A stretch of DNA of 64,000 nt, taken from Opitutus terrae PB90-1. Lineage in GTDB: Bacteria > Verrucomicrobiota > Verrucomicrobiia > Opitutales > Opitutaceae. The notes beneath the pieces were generated by a model. It was given only the letters and a program-made list of their open reading frames with translations. It did no database searches and was not told where the DNA came from. The translations under genes and the position numbers were made by a program. The stretch covers positions 4,969,001 through 5,033,000 of the forward strand of contig NC_010571.1 of assembly GCF_000019965.1 (NCBI RefSeq), given 5' to 3'. Numbering within the stretch: position 1 is the stretch's first letter; each line of letters starts with the position of its first letter. Below are positions 1 to 13,207 of this stretch, one piece after another.

Positions 1-761
1 GCCGCGGCGGCGTTGATCAGCTCGAGGAAGCTGCGCGCTTCGAGCGCGGCGCCGCCGATCAGACCACCGTCGATGTCCTTCTGCGCGAGGAGCTCGGGCG
101 CGTTCGACGGCTTCATCGAACCACCATACAGGATCCGTACCTTCGCCGCGATGGCGTCGCCAAACAGCTTCACGAGCAAGCCGCGGATGAACGCGTGCAC
201 TTCCTGTGCCTGGTCGGTCGTCGCCACCTTGCCGGTGCCGATCGCCCACACGGGCTCGTAGGCGATCACGACCGTGGCCGCCTGCTCCTTGCTCACGCCC
301 TCGAGTCCGCCTTCAAGCTGCGTCTGCACGACCTTCAACGTCGAGCCCGCCTCGCGCTCGGCGAGTGTCTCGCCCACGCAGAGGATCGGCTTCAACTGGT
401 TCTTCAGCGCGGCGAGGACCTTCTTGTTGATGAAGGCATCGGTTTCCGCGAAGTAGGCGCGGCGCTCGCTGTGGCCCAGGATCACGTGCGTCGCGAACAC
501 GGCGCGGAGCATCGGAGCCGAGACTTCGCCGGTGAAAGCGCCACTCGCCTCGGGGTGCATGTTCTGCGCGCCGAGTTTCACGTTCGAGCCTTCGAGGGCC
601 TTGCCCACGGACTCGATCGCGACAAACGGCGGGCACACCACCATGTCGACGTCGTTGTTCTTGCCGGCAGCGGCGACGATTTCCTTGACCAGCGCCACAC
701 CGTCGGCGGGCGTCTTGTTCATCTTCCAGTTACCAGCGATCAGCTTTTTGCGGGGAATCAT
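1..761 (-). CDS. tpiA: Triosephosphate isomerase (3' end cut by window edge)
   Basis: Interconverts dihydroxyacetone phosphate and glyceraldehyde 3-phosphate in glycolysis and gluconeogenesis. The reading frame opens with MIPRKKLIAGNWKMN, carrying the substrate-binding N11 and K13. The catalytic histidine lies in LGHSERR (about H97) and the catalytic glutamate in AYEPVWAIGTG (about E169). The phosphate-binding YGGSMKPSNA and the C-terminal GGAALEA are also present. About 253 codons are visible against a family length near 250, so only the last few residues and the stop lie outside the window. It is the last gene of a gapA-pgk-tpiA order on the minus strand, 129 bases after pgk. No Shine-Dalgarno sequence precedes the ATG. 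Confidence 0.96.
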   Translation of the reverse strand, partial: MIPRKKLIAGNWKMNKTPADGVALVKEIVAAAGKNNDVDMVVCPPFVAIESVGKALEGSNVKLGAQNMHPEASGAFTGEVSAPMLRAVFATHVILGHSERRAYFAETDAFINKKVLAALKNQLKPILCVGETLAEREAGSTLKVVQTQLEGGLEGVSKEQAATVVIAYEPVWAIGTGKVATTDQAQEVHAFIRGLLVKLFGDAIAAKVRILYGGSMKPSNAPELLAQKDIDGGLIGGAALEARSFLELINAAA

Positions 762-770
762 GTTAGTAAG

Positions 771-886
771 AAGTAGCGAGTGATGAGTAGCGAGTAGTGA
801 GTAGAAATGGCGACGTTGCAGCGAGTGTCGGGTCGTGAATCAGCGGCCTGGCGTGCTCGCGACTCACTCCCCGCAACTCGCTACTT
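771..886. repeat. Inverted and tandem GTAGCGAG repeats between pgk and tpiA
   Basis: AAGTAGCGAGT at 771-781 is matched by its exact reverse complement at 876-886. The left arm is followed by a second AGTAGCGAG at 786-794 and then TAGTGAGTAG, so the arm is also a short tandem repeat. The structure fills nearly all of the pgk-tpiA spacer. In the transcript it could fold into a hairpin that affects mRNA stability or termination between the two genes; that role is inferred. Confidence 0.7.
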
Positions 887-890
887 CCCG

Positions 891-2153
891 TCATGCCGTG
901 AGGAACGCCACGCCGGGGAGCGTCTTGCCCTCGAGGAGCTCGAGGCTGGCGCCGCCGCCGGTGGAGCAATGGGTCACGACCTTCGCGACCTTGAACTTCT
1001 TCGCAGCCGTGGCTGTGTCGCCGCCGCCGATGACGGTGACCGCACCCGCCTTGGTGGCTTCGGCAATCGCGTCCGCCTGCGTCTTCGTGCCCGTCGCGAA
1101 TGCGTCGAACTCGAATACGCCCGCGGGGCCGTTCCAAACGATCGTCTTCGAGGCGAGGATTTCTTGGCGGAAGAGTTCGTTGGTCTTTGGACCGACGTCG
1201 AGCCCCATCCAGCCGGCGGGAATTCCGGCCTTGTCGTCGACGACCTTCGTCGCGGCGTCAGCGGCGAACTTGTCGCCCGCGACGTAGTCGACCGGCAGCA
1301 CAAGTTTCACGCCCTTGGCTTTCGCCTTGGCGGCGAGTTCGGCGACGATCTTCGCGCCCTCGGGATCGAAGAGGCTCGCGCCGATTTCGACGTTCTCCAG
1401 CACCTTCTTGAAGGTGAACGCCATGCCGCCGCCGATGATGATGGCGTTGGCCTTGTCGATGAGATTGTTGATCAGCGGAATCTTGTCCGCGATCTTTGCG
1501 CCGCCGAGGATGGCGAGTAGCGGCCGCGCCGGATTGTCGACCACCTTGGCGAAGGCCTCGAGTTCGGCCTGCATCAGGAAGCCCGCAGCCTTGTCCTTCA
1601 ACTGCACGCCAACCATCGAGCTGTGCGCGCGATGCGCGGTGCCAAAGGCGTCGTTGACGTAAACGTCGGCGAGCTTCGACAGCGAAGCACGGAACGCCTC
1701 GACCGCTTTCGGATCGGCCTTGACCGACTTCTCGGTGCCGTCGGGCTGCTTCTCCTTCACCTTGCCCTCTTCCTCGATGTGGAAGCGCAGGTTCTCGAGC
1801 AGCACGACCTCGCCCGCTTTCAGCGTGCCCTTGGCGCAAGCCGCCTCGACCGCGGGCCCGACGCAATCGTCCAGAAACTTCACCGGCTTGTTGAGCAGCT
1901 TGGCGAGCTCGTCGGCGACGGGCTTGAGCGAGAACTTGGCGATCTTCTTGCCGTCCGGCCGGCCGAGGTGGCTGGCAAGCACGACCGCCGCGCCCTGCTC
2001 GAGCGCGTAGTTGATCGTGGGCAGCGCCGCGACAATGCGGGCGTTGTTGGTGATCGCGCCGGTGGCCTTGTCCTGCGGGACATTGAAGTCGACGCGGATG
2101 AAGACGCGCTGGCCGGCGAGCTTGAGGTCGCGGATGGATTTAAACTTGGCCAT
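891..2153 (-). CDS. pgk: Phosphoglycerate kinase
   Basis: Transfers phosphate from 1,3-bisphosphoglycerate to ADP, the first ATP-yielding step of glycolysis. The 420-residue protein shows the substrate-binding RVDFNVPQD near the N-terminus, [40 protein letters not shown], the nucleotide loop [10 protein letters not shown] and the C-terminal [12 protein letters not shown] and STGGGASLE. It is slightly longer than the usual 390-400 residues, mainly through a charged insert around [17 protein letters not shown] after ENLRFH. The ATG at 2153 is preceded by a pyrimidine-rich leader (CTCTCCTCCC) instead of a Shine-Dalgarno sequence. Middle gene of gapA-pgk-tpiA. Confidence 0.98.
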   Translation of the reverse strand: MAKFKSIRDLKLAGQRVFIRVDFNVPQDKATGAITNNARIVAALPTINYALEQGAAVVLASHLGRPDGKKIAKFSLKPVADELAKLLNKPVKFLDDCVGPAVEAACAKGTLKAGEVVLLENLRFHIEEEGKVKEKQPDGTEKSVKADPKAVEAFRASLSKLADVYVNDAFGTAHRAHSSMVGVQLKDKAAGFLMQAELEAFAKVVDNPARPLLAILGGAKIADKIPLINNLIDKANAIIIGGGMAFTFKKVLENVEIGASLFDPEGAKIVAELAAKAKAKGVKLVLPVDYVAGDKFAADAATKVVDDKAGIPAGWMGLDVGPKTNELFRQEILASKTIVWNGPAGVFEFDAFATGTKTQADAIAEATKAGAVTVIGGGDTATAAKKFKVAKVVTHCSTGGGASLELLEGKTLPGVAFLTA

Positions 2154-2171
2154 GGGAGGAGAGGTTAAAAA

Positions 2172-2244
2172 TTAACCACGGATCTCACGGATCATCACGG
2201 ATTGACTAAGGCCATCCGTGCCAATCCGTGCTATCCGTGGTTAA
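2172..2244. repeat. 73-base palindrome of ACGGAT units between gapA and pgk
   Basis: The arms begin TTAACCACGGAT (2172-2183) and end ATCCGTGGTTAA (2233-2244). Each arm carries three CACGGAT (or ATCCGTG) units spaced about nine bases apart, and the two arms match at most of about 31 positions around an 11-base loop. It lies in the spacer after gapA on the minus strand, so it could be an mRNA-processing or termination structure. The iterated unit marks it as a dispersed-repeat type and not as ordinary spacer. Confidence 0.8.
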
Positions 2245-2268
2245 GATAGATCGGGTCTAAGTTAAGGC

Positions 2269-5915
<3,647 letters not shown>

Positions 5916-6064
5916 GTGAACCTGCGAGCATCCCGCAGCGCTGCGAACCGACAAGCCCGAAAGTCGGCGGGAATTCCCGGTTGCAGCCTGCTCGTGGAGG
6001 TCGAAACAACCTTCCCCGGAGCAGTCATCCCCGATGCAACCTAACTAGGTTACCTTGGGCGTCG

Positions 6065-7003
6065 CTATCGCGCGTCCGTAAACGCCGCTCTCACCGGCTT
6101 GCCGTCGATCTTTTCGGGAAGCGGGAGGCCCAGCAGATAAGCGACCGTGGCGAACGTGTCCTCGGTGCGCACCTCCAGGTTTTCGACGCGAGTCAGGTCG
6201 TAAAATCGGCGCACGCCCGGTCCGGCGACGATCCAGGGAATATGCCGACTGCGCGGATCTTCCGCGCCATGCGTGAGACCCGTGCCGCCGTGATCGGCCG
6301 TCACCAGCACCAGCGTCTTCGCGCGCAGATTCGTACGGTCGAGCGCGTCCAACACGCGTTTGAACTCGCGATCGGTCTGCTCGAGGCGCTCCCGCTGTTC
6401 CGGCGAACCCCAGCCAAAATCGTGCCCCACCCCGTCCACCGCCGGGAAATGCACCATCAGAAACGCCGGCTGATGCTGTTCGATGATTTCCACCGCCGCT
6501 GTTGCCACCTGCGCGTCGGTCGCCGTTTTCGGCTGGATCCACGAATAGGTGATCGTGCCGGGCTTGTTCAGCGCCGCGAACTTCGGTTTGCCCGCGACCA
6601 GCGCCGTCGTGTAGCCGGCCCGCGTCGCCAGTTCCATGATCGTGGGTACGGCGGGATAAACCGGTTCCGCGAACGGCAGCTCCTTGTTCCACATGATCCC
6701 ATGCCGACCCGGCGTCACGCCGGTCAGCATGCTGACGTGCGACGGCAGCGTGATCGAAACTGCGGTGGTCTTCGCCCAGAACGTATAGGCGCCCTCGCGC
6801 ACCAGCGCGTGCAACGTCGGCGTGTCGGCGAGCAGCGCCACATCGGGGCGCATGCCGTCGATGCTCACGACCATCACGTACTCGATCGCCGGGATCGGTC
6901 GTTGAGGCAGCGCCGCGGAACGCGCGGCCGCCGCAGTGAGCGCCAGCAGGAAAACGGATCCCCACGCCAGCAACCGCGGGCGACGGAACAATGACAGCGT
7001 CAT
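6065..7003 (-). CDS. Exported alkaline-phosphatase-superfamily phosphodiesterase
   Basis: A 312-residue protein with an N-terminal signal peptide ([15 protein letters not shown] then a hydrophobic stretch ending near SAALPQ). The type I phosphodiesterase/nucleotide pyrophosphatase fold is shown by SIDGMRPD (metal aspartate), [13 protein letters not shown] (threonine nucleophile), [10 protein letters not shown] and [12 protein letters not shown] (metal ligands). It probably hydrolyses a phosphodiester or nucleotide in the periplasm; the substrate is unknown. An upstream in-frame ATG exists at 7039, but the signal peptide is best formed from 7003. It lies convergent to nothing and divergent from mnmA across a 205-base spacer in which I see no clear element. 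Confidence 0.85.
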
Positions 7004-7208
7004 CGCATGGTTCTGTCGACCTCGCCGGGTGATGCGCAAGCTCCGAGCGCGCCCGACACCTCGAATTCACGCGCGCGCGGCGCACGGCAGCCCGTGTGTT
7101 CGCCCAGCGCGGCGCAAACATGTGATCGATCGGCTTTCATGCGCCAGCCCGCGCCCGGTTAACGCCGCCGCTTGCCGCGCCGCGAACCTTCCCGCTAGCT
7201 TCTCCCTC

Positions 7209-8345
7209 ATGCCCGGCGCCGAAAAAATTCTCGTGGCGATGTCCGGCGGAGTCGACAGCTCCGTTGCCGCGCTGCTGCTCAAACAGCAGGGCTACGACGT
7301 CGTCGGCGCTTACATGAAGAACTGGATCAATGAAGATCAGGTGATCGGACATTGCCCGTGGCAGCAGGACATCGAGGATGCGCGCCGCGTCGCCACGCAG
7401 ATCGGGATCGAATTTCGCGTCGTGAATCTGATGCGCGAGTATCGCGAGCGCGTCGTGGCTTACCTGCTCGACGGCTACGCTCGCGGGCTCACGCCGAATC
7501 CGGACATCATGTGCAACCGGGAGGTCAAGTTCGGCGTGTTTCGCAGCTGGGCGAAGGATCACGGTTTCGCCGCGATCGCCACCGGCCACTATGCGCAGCG
7601 GGTGGAGGTAAAACCCGATCTGGTGACGCCCGCCGTCCTCGGCGGGCTCAACGCCGACGGGACGCCGGCGTCCACCTTTGCTCTGCTCGAGGGCGCCGAC
7701 AAAAACAAGGACCAGTCCTACTTCCTCGCACTGTTATCGCAGGAGCAGTTGCGCGACGCGCGTTTCCCCATCGGCCATTTGCCCAAACCCGAGTTGCGTC
7801 GGATCGCGCGCGAAGCCGGGCTCGCGACCGCCGACAAGAAGGACAGCCAGGGCATCTGCTTCATCGGCGAAGTGAAGATGCAGGATTTTCTGCGCGCCTA
7901 CGTGCCCGACGCGCCGGGTCCCATTGTCCGCGCCACCGACGGTCGCGAACTCGGCCAGCACCGCGGGCTGCATTTCTACACGCTGGGCCAGCGCAAGGGG
8001 ATCGGGATTCCCTCCAACACCGATCACGAAGCCTACGTCGTCGTCGGCAAGCGCGCTGCTGACCGGGCGCTGCTGGTCGCGTTCGATCATCCAGACGCGC
8101 CGGGACTTTTCCAGCGCGAGGTGCGCGTGCACGCGCTCAGTTGGATCGGCAAACCCGTGACGACGGCGCGTGCGCTCGAAGGCCGCGTGCGTTATCGCGA
8201 TCCGCGCGTGCCGCTCGAGTTCGTGCCGGAAAGCGAGACCACTGCGCTGATTCGTTTCGCCGCGCCGCAACGCGGTCTCGCGGCGGGACAGATCCTCGCG
8301 TTCTACGACGGCGAGCGACTCCTCGGCGGCGGAGTCTACGCGTAG
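7209..8345 (+). CDS. mnmA: tRNA-specific 2-thiouridylase
   Basis: Catalyses ATP-dependent 2-thiolation of U34 in tRNAs for Lys, Glu and Gln. The 378-residue protein has the PP-loop [14 protein letters not shown] at its start, the first catalytic cysteine in [20 protein letters not shown], the [13 protein letters not shown] segment, and the second catalytic cysteine in [13 protein letters not shown]. Its C-terminal beta-barrel ends at GGGVYA. I start at the ATG at 7209 because the PP-loop normally lies within ten residues of the start; the frame is open further upstream to 6936 but without family similarity. No Shine-Dalgarno sequence precedes it. Confidence 0.97.
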
Positions 8346-8428
8346 GTCTGCGTGGTCCCAGGGTGACGCCCGCGAAAAAGAGAGGGAAAGCTAAACAGCA
8401 AGAGAACGAGCGAATCCGCGGGGCGAGC

Positions 8429-10141
8429 CTACAGCTGCGGTAGGTGCACCTGTCCGTGCAGCTCGCGCTTGAGCTGCCGACATTCCGCGTGGGCCTCGGT
8501 CTCGAATTTCTGCAAATTGAAACTCGGGAAAACGCGCCCGCTGAGCACCTGCCAGCCGGCGGTTTCCGCAATCGGTTTCACTCCACCGACGTTCGGATCA
8601 CCGCTCCAGCCCACGCGATTTTGCCGGCAGAGATCGCGCGCGAGCGATACGCTCGCCACGAGCACCGCGTCCTCGGTGGCGGCTTCGGGGGTTTCGACGA
8701 AACGCATCACCACCCCGTAGCTCGCCGGAAACTCGCGTTTCTCGGCGAAATACGCCCCCATCTCCGCGGTGGTGCAGCCGAGAAAGAATTTCTCCGCCGC
8801 CGCGATCGGCACGGACCGCCGTCGCGCGAAATCGACGATCGCCTGAAAGCCGTAAGGGTGCAGTCGCAGCAGCAGGAGCTTGCCGATGTCGTGGAGCAGC
8901 CCCGCGGCGTAGGCGCGCGATTCCAAGCTGTGAAATTCCAGGTACCGGCAGGTGTAACGCGCCATCCGCGCCACGCCGACCTGGAACATCCAGAAACTTG
9001 TCCAGCTGCACGGCGGCATGTCCATGTAGCGTTCGTCCACGCGAACGAGCGAACTGGCCATCGCCGCCAGCCTGATCTCACCGAGCAGCCCTACGCAGAT
9101 TCGCGGATTCTCCACCGGCTCGTGGTCGGGTTCGTTCTCGCCCTTGCGCACCTGGTTCGCCGCGACGATCAGCTGGGCCGACAGCCCCGGATCCTTCTCC
9201 GCAATGTCCATCAGCGGCGCGAGCGACGAAGGATGTCCGGTCGCCGCCATCTGGAACGCCGCCGCCACGGAATCGACCACCGGGCAACCCTTCAGTCCGT
9301 CGAGCTGCTGCTGTAGTTGCGGCCAGGCGACCACCGGCACGCGCTGCTCCGCCTCCGCATTGAACCACACCGCGCGCGCCCGCGCCTCCTCCGCTTTCGC
9401 GCGTTCCTCGGGCGAGACGAAATCTTCCGGGACCACCGCCGGATTTAGATGCGCGAAAATCAATCGCTCCGCGAAGCCCAGCTGGCTCAGCGCTCCGCCC
9501 GCCGCGGGCCACAGCCCCTGCTCGACGAGGCCCTTCACCTCGTTGAGCAGCTCCACGATGCCCCACGCGCCCGCCGCCTCTCCCTTGGTGGTGGTGTTCT
9601 CGATCGTGCCGATCGCGCCTGGCGCGTTCTCCCCCTTGATGTGTTCGAGCAGCTCCGGCCCGATGTTCTGCAAGGAGGCGTGCACTTCCTTGAGCGCCGC
9701 GCGCAACCCGTCCGGCGTCAGGCCGGTCATCGCGCAGAAGGATTTTTCCTCCTCGAAGTGCTGGTTGCGCCACGGATTCGCGAGCGCTTTGCCCACCTCG
9801 GCCAGGATGTAGTCGTCGCGATACGGCTTCACCAAAAAATTCTGGACACCGAGTTGCATCGCCTGACGGACCACGTCGCGATCGCCCGCGGCGGTGTAGA
9901 TCACGACCGGTATCACCTTGAGAAAACAATCGGCCCGCAACCGCTGCAGCAGCCCGATGCCGTTTTCGCCCTCCAATTTCAGTTCCAGGAAGACGAGGTC
10001 GACCGCCACATTGCGCTGAATGAAACTCCAAGCCTCCGCCACCGTGCTCACGGTCGCCAAGCGATGGCTGCCGCGCGCGAGCACTCCACGCATTGCTCGC
10101 CGCGCAATATCTGCGGGATCAACTAGGAGAATGTGGGCCAT
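8429..10141 (-). CDS. Receiver-HDOD domain protein with Glu at the phosphorylation site
   Basis: A 570-residue signalling protein. Residues 1-125 form a receiver domain (HILLVDPAD ... VVIYTAAG ... FLVKPYRDD). The expected phospho-acceptor aspartate is glutamate 53 in LVFLELKLEGENG. A linker of about 150 residues follows, rich in Glu and Ala. The C-terminal half is an HDOD domain with LLHDIGKLLLL at about residue 410, a family usually found in signalling proteins that control pili, motility or cell cycle. The GAA codon is clear in the sequence. It may be permanently in a phosphorylated-like state; this is inference. It is 234 bases downstream, in minus-strand orientation, of a TPR lipoprotein and the PilB gene, so a link to pili is possible. 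Confidence 0.85.
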   Translation of the reverse strand: MAHILLVDPADIARRAMRGVLARGSHRLATVSTVAEAWSFIQRNVAVDLVFLELKLEGENGIGLLQRLRADCFLKVIPVVIYTAAGDRDVVRQAMQLGVQNFLVKPYRDDYILAEVGKALANPWRNQHFEEEKSFCAMTGLTPDGLRAALKEVHASLQNIGPELLEHIKGENAPGAIGTIENTTTKGEAAGAWGIVELLNEVKGLVEQGLWPAAGGALSQLGFAERLIFAHLNPAVVPEDFVSPEERAKAEEARARAVWFNAEAEQRVPVVAWPQLQQQLDGLKGCPVVDSVAAAFQMAATGHPSSLAPLMDIAEKDPGLSAQLIVAANQVRKGENEPDHEPVENPRICVGLLGEIRLAAMASSLVRVDERYMDMPPCSWTSFWMFQVGVARMARYTCRYLEFHSLESRAYAAGLLHDIGKLLLLRLHPYGFQAIVDFARRRSVPIAAAEKFFLGCTTAEMGAYFAEKREFPASYGVVMRFVETPEAATEDAVLVASVSLARDLCRQNRVGWSGDPNVGGVKPIAETAGWQVLSGRVFPSFNLQKFETEAHAECRQLKRELHGQVHLPQL

Positions 10142-10375
10142 TTATGTGCGGGCCATGCGCCAGCGGCGGCACAGGAGGTAGAGGTATGCCCCTATGTTCG
10201 GTTCATTCTACTGACATCTGAAACGATTGTCAGCGGCTGAGGTTCACGGGGGCGGGGGCGAACGCAGTGTCGCGCGCACCCGCGTGCGCAGCAACCTAGA
10301 AAAGCGCCCGCCGTCTCGCGGAGGCACTTCGTTTCCGCCGTTGGCTGGCGATTCGACCTCCACTCCGTCCGCGGC

Positions 10376-10882
10376 TCAGAGCGCGATGTCCTTGAAAGCC
10401 GGATCCTCGAGAATTCGATCGAGCTGCTTGTTCTCGATGAACAACCGGATCTCGCGATCGTCCGGCGCCTGCTTGCGCACGCGCTCCAGCGTCTTGCGGG
10501 CGTCATCGGCGCGGCCGAGCAGCGCCAGCGTGTATACCTCCTGCAGCGCCGCATCCGTGTTCTTCTCGTCCAGCTCAAAGGCGTCGTGGAACGCCTTGCG
10601 CGCACTCTCATACGCCTGCTTGGCGCCCGCGGTGTTGCCCTGTCGCTTCCGCGCGACGCCGAGATTCACCCAATAGTCCCCTTGGTCGGGACAAAGCTTC
10701 GCCGCTTTTTCAAACAGCGGTTCGGCACGCGCATAGTCTCTCAGCGCCACGGCGAACTGGGCCTCGCTCGCGAGGTTGGCCGCTTCCTTTCGCTGCAGCG
10801 CGGGGATTTCCTTCGGCTTCGGCTTGCAGCCACCCGTCAGCGCGAGGGCCAACGCGAGAGAAATCAGGACGAGAAACTTCAT
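10376..10882 (-). CDS. TPR-containing lipoprotein
   Basis: A 168-residue protein opening with a lipoprotein signal peptide (MKFLVLISLALALALTGGC), so it is expected to be lipid-anchored in the envelope. The rest is helical, with tetratricopeptide-like repeats such as YARAEPLFEKAAKLCP and DYWVNLGVARKRQGNTAG. TPR lipoproteins near pilus ATPase genes often act as assembly factors (PilF/PilW-like), and pilB lies 82 bases upstream in the same orientation. The repeat number is low and the role is inferred. An alternative start (MIVTPMKF) lies at 10897. Confidence 0.75.
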   Translation of the reverse strand: MKFLVLISLALALALTGGCKPKPKEIPALQRKEAANLASEAQFAVALRDYARAEPLFEKAAKLCPDQGDYWVNLGVARKRQGNTAGAKQAYESARKAFHDAFELDEKNTDAALQEVYTLALLGRADDARKTLERVRKQAPDDREIRLFIENKQLDRILEDPAFKDIAL

Positions 10883-10964
10883 GGGGGTGACAATCAACTC
10901 AGAGCTCGCCGGCTTTCGCCACTCGAAAGTCGCGGCGCGGATTCGGCTGCAGCCTCATCGCGCA

Positions 10965-12671
10965 TCACAGATCGGGCGGCACCGTCGCGATGGCCTCCTC
11001 CATCGTGGTCACGCCATCCCGCACCTTGATCAGACTGTCCTGGTGCAGCGTTTTCATGCCGCCGCGCACGGCGATCTTTTTGATCTCCGCCGTCTCGAGC
11101 TGTTTGTTGATGCCTTCGATCAACTCTTCGTTCGTGACCATCAGCTCGTGAATACCCACACGGCCCTTGTAGCCCGTGCTGTTGCATTTCGGACAGCCCT
11201 TGGGGTTGGGCTTGAAAATCTGCCCGCTCCAGCCGATCGCCTTTTGCAGAATCTCATCCTCGCGACCCTGCGGCACGTAAGGCACGCGGCAGGTCTTGCA
11301 GACGCGCCGCATCAGTCGCTGGGCGCAGACGCACAGCAGCGACGACGAAATCATGAACGGCTCGATGCCCATGTCCGTCAACCGCGCCACCGTGCTCGGC
11401 GCGTCGTTCGTGTGCAGCGTGCTGATCAGCAGGTGACCGGTCAGCGCGGCCTCGACCGCGATGTCCGCGGTCTCCTTGTCGCGGATCTCACCGACCAGGA
11501 TCACGTCGGGATCCTGCCGCAGGAACGCGCGCAGCGCCGACGCGAAGGTCAGCCCGATCTGCCGGTGCATCTGCATCTGGTTCAGGCCGGGCAGCGTGTA
11601 TTCGATCGGATCCTCCGCGGTGCGGATCACGATGTCCGGCGTGTTGATCTCGTTCAGCGCCGAGTAGAGCGTCATCGACTTACCCGAGCCGGTCGGGCCG
11701 CAGTGCAGGATCATGCCGTAGGGCTGGCGGATGCACTCGCGATACTTGCCGAGATTTTCCTCCGTGAATCCGAGCATCGGCAGCGGGAGCGTCGTCTTCT
11801 GCTTGTCGAGAATACGCATCACCACGCCCTCGCCGTGGTTCAACGGCGCGGTCGACACGCGCAGGTCGAGGTCGAGGCCTTTCTTCGTGTATTGCTTGAA
11901 GATGATGCGGCCGTCCTGCGGCAACCGGCGTTCGGCGATGTCCAGGTTGCACATGATCTTGAGCCGCGCGACGAGCGCCGGCCCCACGCGCGCCGGCAGC
12001 CGGAGCTTTTCCGAACACATGCCGTCCACGCGATAGCGGACCATCATCTCCTTTTCCTGCGGCTCGACGTGAATGTCGCTCGCGCCCGCGAAATACGCGT
12101 CCTCGATGATCCGGTTCGCGAGCTGGATGATCGGACCTGATTCCTCTGTCACGTCGTCGCTGCCCGCCTCGGCGATGACGCCATACTCCTCGCCGATCTT
12201 CTCGACGACATCGTCGAAGCCGGCGGGCTGCTGATCCGCGCTCTTGACGAACTTGTCGCGAATGTCCTTCTCGCGCGCGAGCAGCCGGATGACCTTCTTG
12301 CCGGTCATCTCGTGGATCTTCGTGGGCAGCGTGATCTCGAACGGATTTGCGAACGCCACCAGCAGGAAATCGCCCACCTGCCCCACCGGCAGCACGAGGT
12401 TCTGCTGACAGAAATCCTGCGGGATGCGCTCGAACGTGTCGGGCAGAACCTTGAACCGCGCGACATTGACCGGCGACAGCCGGAACGCGCGGCCCTTCGC
12501 CACGAGCAGCTGGAACGGCGTGATCCGGTACTCGTCCTGCAGCATCTTCTCGAGCGCGTCACCCGTCATGTCGCCGGGCAACGCCCCAATCTTCTCCCGC
12601 TGCTCGTCCGTCAGCCGGCTCATGGCCGTGAGTTCCGCGACAATCTGGGACTGGATTTTGCCGAGTGCCAT
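10965..12671 (-). CDS. pilB: PilB/GspE-family assembly ATPase
   Basis: A 568-residue hexameric motor ATPase that powers type IV pilus extension or type II secretion at the cytoplasmic membrane. The N-terminal 150 residues resemble the MshEN/GspE_N domain ([18 protein letters not shown]). The catalytic part carries Walker [13 protein letters not shown], the Asp box TAEDPIEY, Walker [13 protein letters not shown] and the His box [11 protein letters not shown]. The zinc finger has paired cysteines CKTC and CPKC. It could be pilB or gspE; no adjacent pilin, pilC or pilT gene lets me decide. Only three bases separate it from the small MshEN-like gene upstream, indicating an operon. A second paralogue lies at 41147. 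Confidence 0.9.
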   Translation of the reverse strand: MALGKIQSQIVAELTAMSRLTDEQREKIGALPGDMTGDALEKMLQDEYRITPFQLLVAKGRAFRLSPVNVARFKVLPDTFERIPQDFCQQNLVLPVGQVGDFLLVAFANPFEITLPTKIHEMTGKKVIRLLAREKDIRDKFVKSADQQPAGFDDVVEKIGEEYGVIAEAGSDDVTEESGPIIQLANRIIEDAYFAGASDIHVEPQEKEMMVRYRVDGMCSEKLRLPARVGPALVARLKIMCNLDIAERRLPQDGRIIFKQYTKKGLDLDLRVSTAPLNHGEGVVMRILDKQKTTLPLPMLGFTEENLGKYRECIRQPYGMILHCGPTGSGKSMTLYSALNEINTPDIVIRTAEDPIEYTLPGLNQMQMHRQIGLTFASALRAFLRQDPDVILVGEIRDKETADIAVEAALTGHLLISTLHTNDAPSTVARLTDMGIEPFMISSSLLCVCAQRLMRRVCKTCRVPYVPQGREDEILQKAIGWSGQIFKPNPKGCPKCNSTGYKGRVGIHELMVTNEELIEGINKQLETAEIKKIAVRGGMKTLHQDSLIKVRDGVTTMEEAIATVPPDL

Positions 12672-12674
12672 GGC

Positions 12675-13190
12675 TTAGGCCGGTTTGGCGGCGGACGTCG
12701 CGTGACTCTGCTCCGCCTCGAGTTTTTCCAGACAATCGGCGATCTGCTCGAGCGTCGCGCCGAACCACAGGATCGGTCCCTCGAGCTGCTTCTCCCAATG
12801 GGCCCGCACCGCCGGGCTCAGGTAGTAGGCCGTTGCCACGAAATGAAAATCCTCCTCGCGATCGAAGGGCAGCGACCACGTCGCCCAACACGCGGACAGG
12901 TCGAGTGACTTCTTGATCTCGTCGCTGAGCTCACAATGTCTCATGTCCACCAGCCCCACGCCGTCGGCGTCGACGATGTGCTGTAGCAGGTCGTCCTCCT
13001 TTACTATCTTCATGTCGTAAGCGAGGATGCCGAGCAGCGTGCTTTGCCGCGGCTGATCCATCGCCACCACGCCGAGCAGCTTCTCGTTGGCCGCCTCGAG
13101 GTCCTCGATCTTGATCAGATTGGCCTCAACGAGGTTCGCGCCCAACAGGCGGTTGGCGCGCATCAGCAGTGTGCGGTTGACCTGGGCCAT
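12675..13190 (-). CDS. Standalone MshEN/GspE_N-like small protein
   Basis: A 171-residue protein without a signal peptide. LLGANLVEANLIKIEDLEAA looks like the start of the MshEN/GspE N-terminal domain, and the later part (DFHFVATAYYLSPAV ... LEQIADCLEKLE) fits its second lobe. There is no ATPase domain. Its stop is three bases before the pilB start, so the two are almost certainly co-transcribed and probably co-translated. It may be a regulatory or c-di-GMP-sensing partner of the ATPase; the domain match is weak and the function inferred. I start at the ATG at 13190; longer in-frame reading overlaps obgE in another frame and is not credible. Confidence 0.7.
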   Translation of the reverse strand: MAQVNRTLLMRANRLLGANLVEANLIKIEDLEAANEKLLGVVAMDQPRQSTLLGILAYDMKIVKEDDLLQHIVDADGVGLVDMRHCELSDEIKKSLDLSACWATWSLPFDREEDFHFVATAYYLSPAVRAHWEKQLEGPILWFGATLEQIADCLEKLEAEQSHATSAAKPA

Positions 13191-13207
13191 GTCGCTTCGA
13201 CGGTGAT

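Noticed and set aside
10142-10375. A possible small RNA in the spacer between the REC-HDOD and TPR genes
   Set aside because: I see no conserved RNA motif, promoter or terminator; only a GC-rich spacer.
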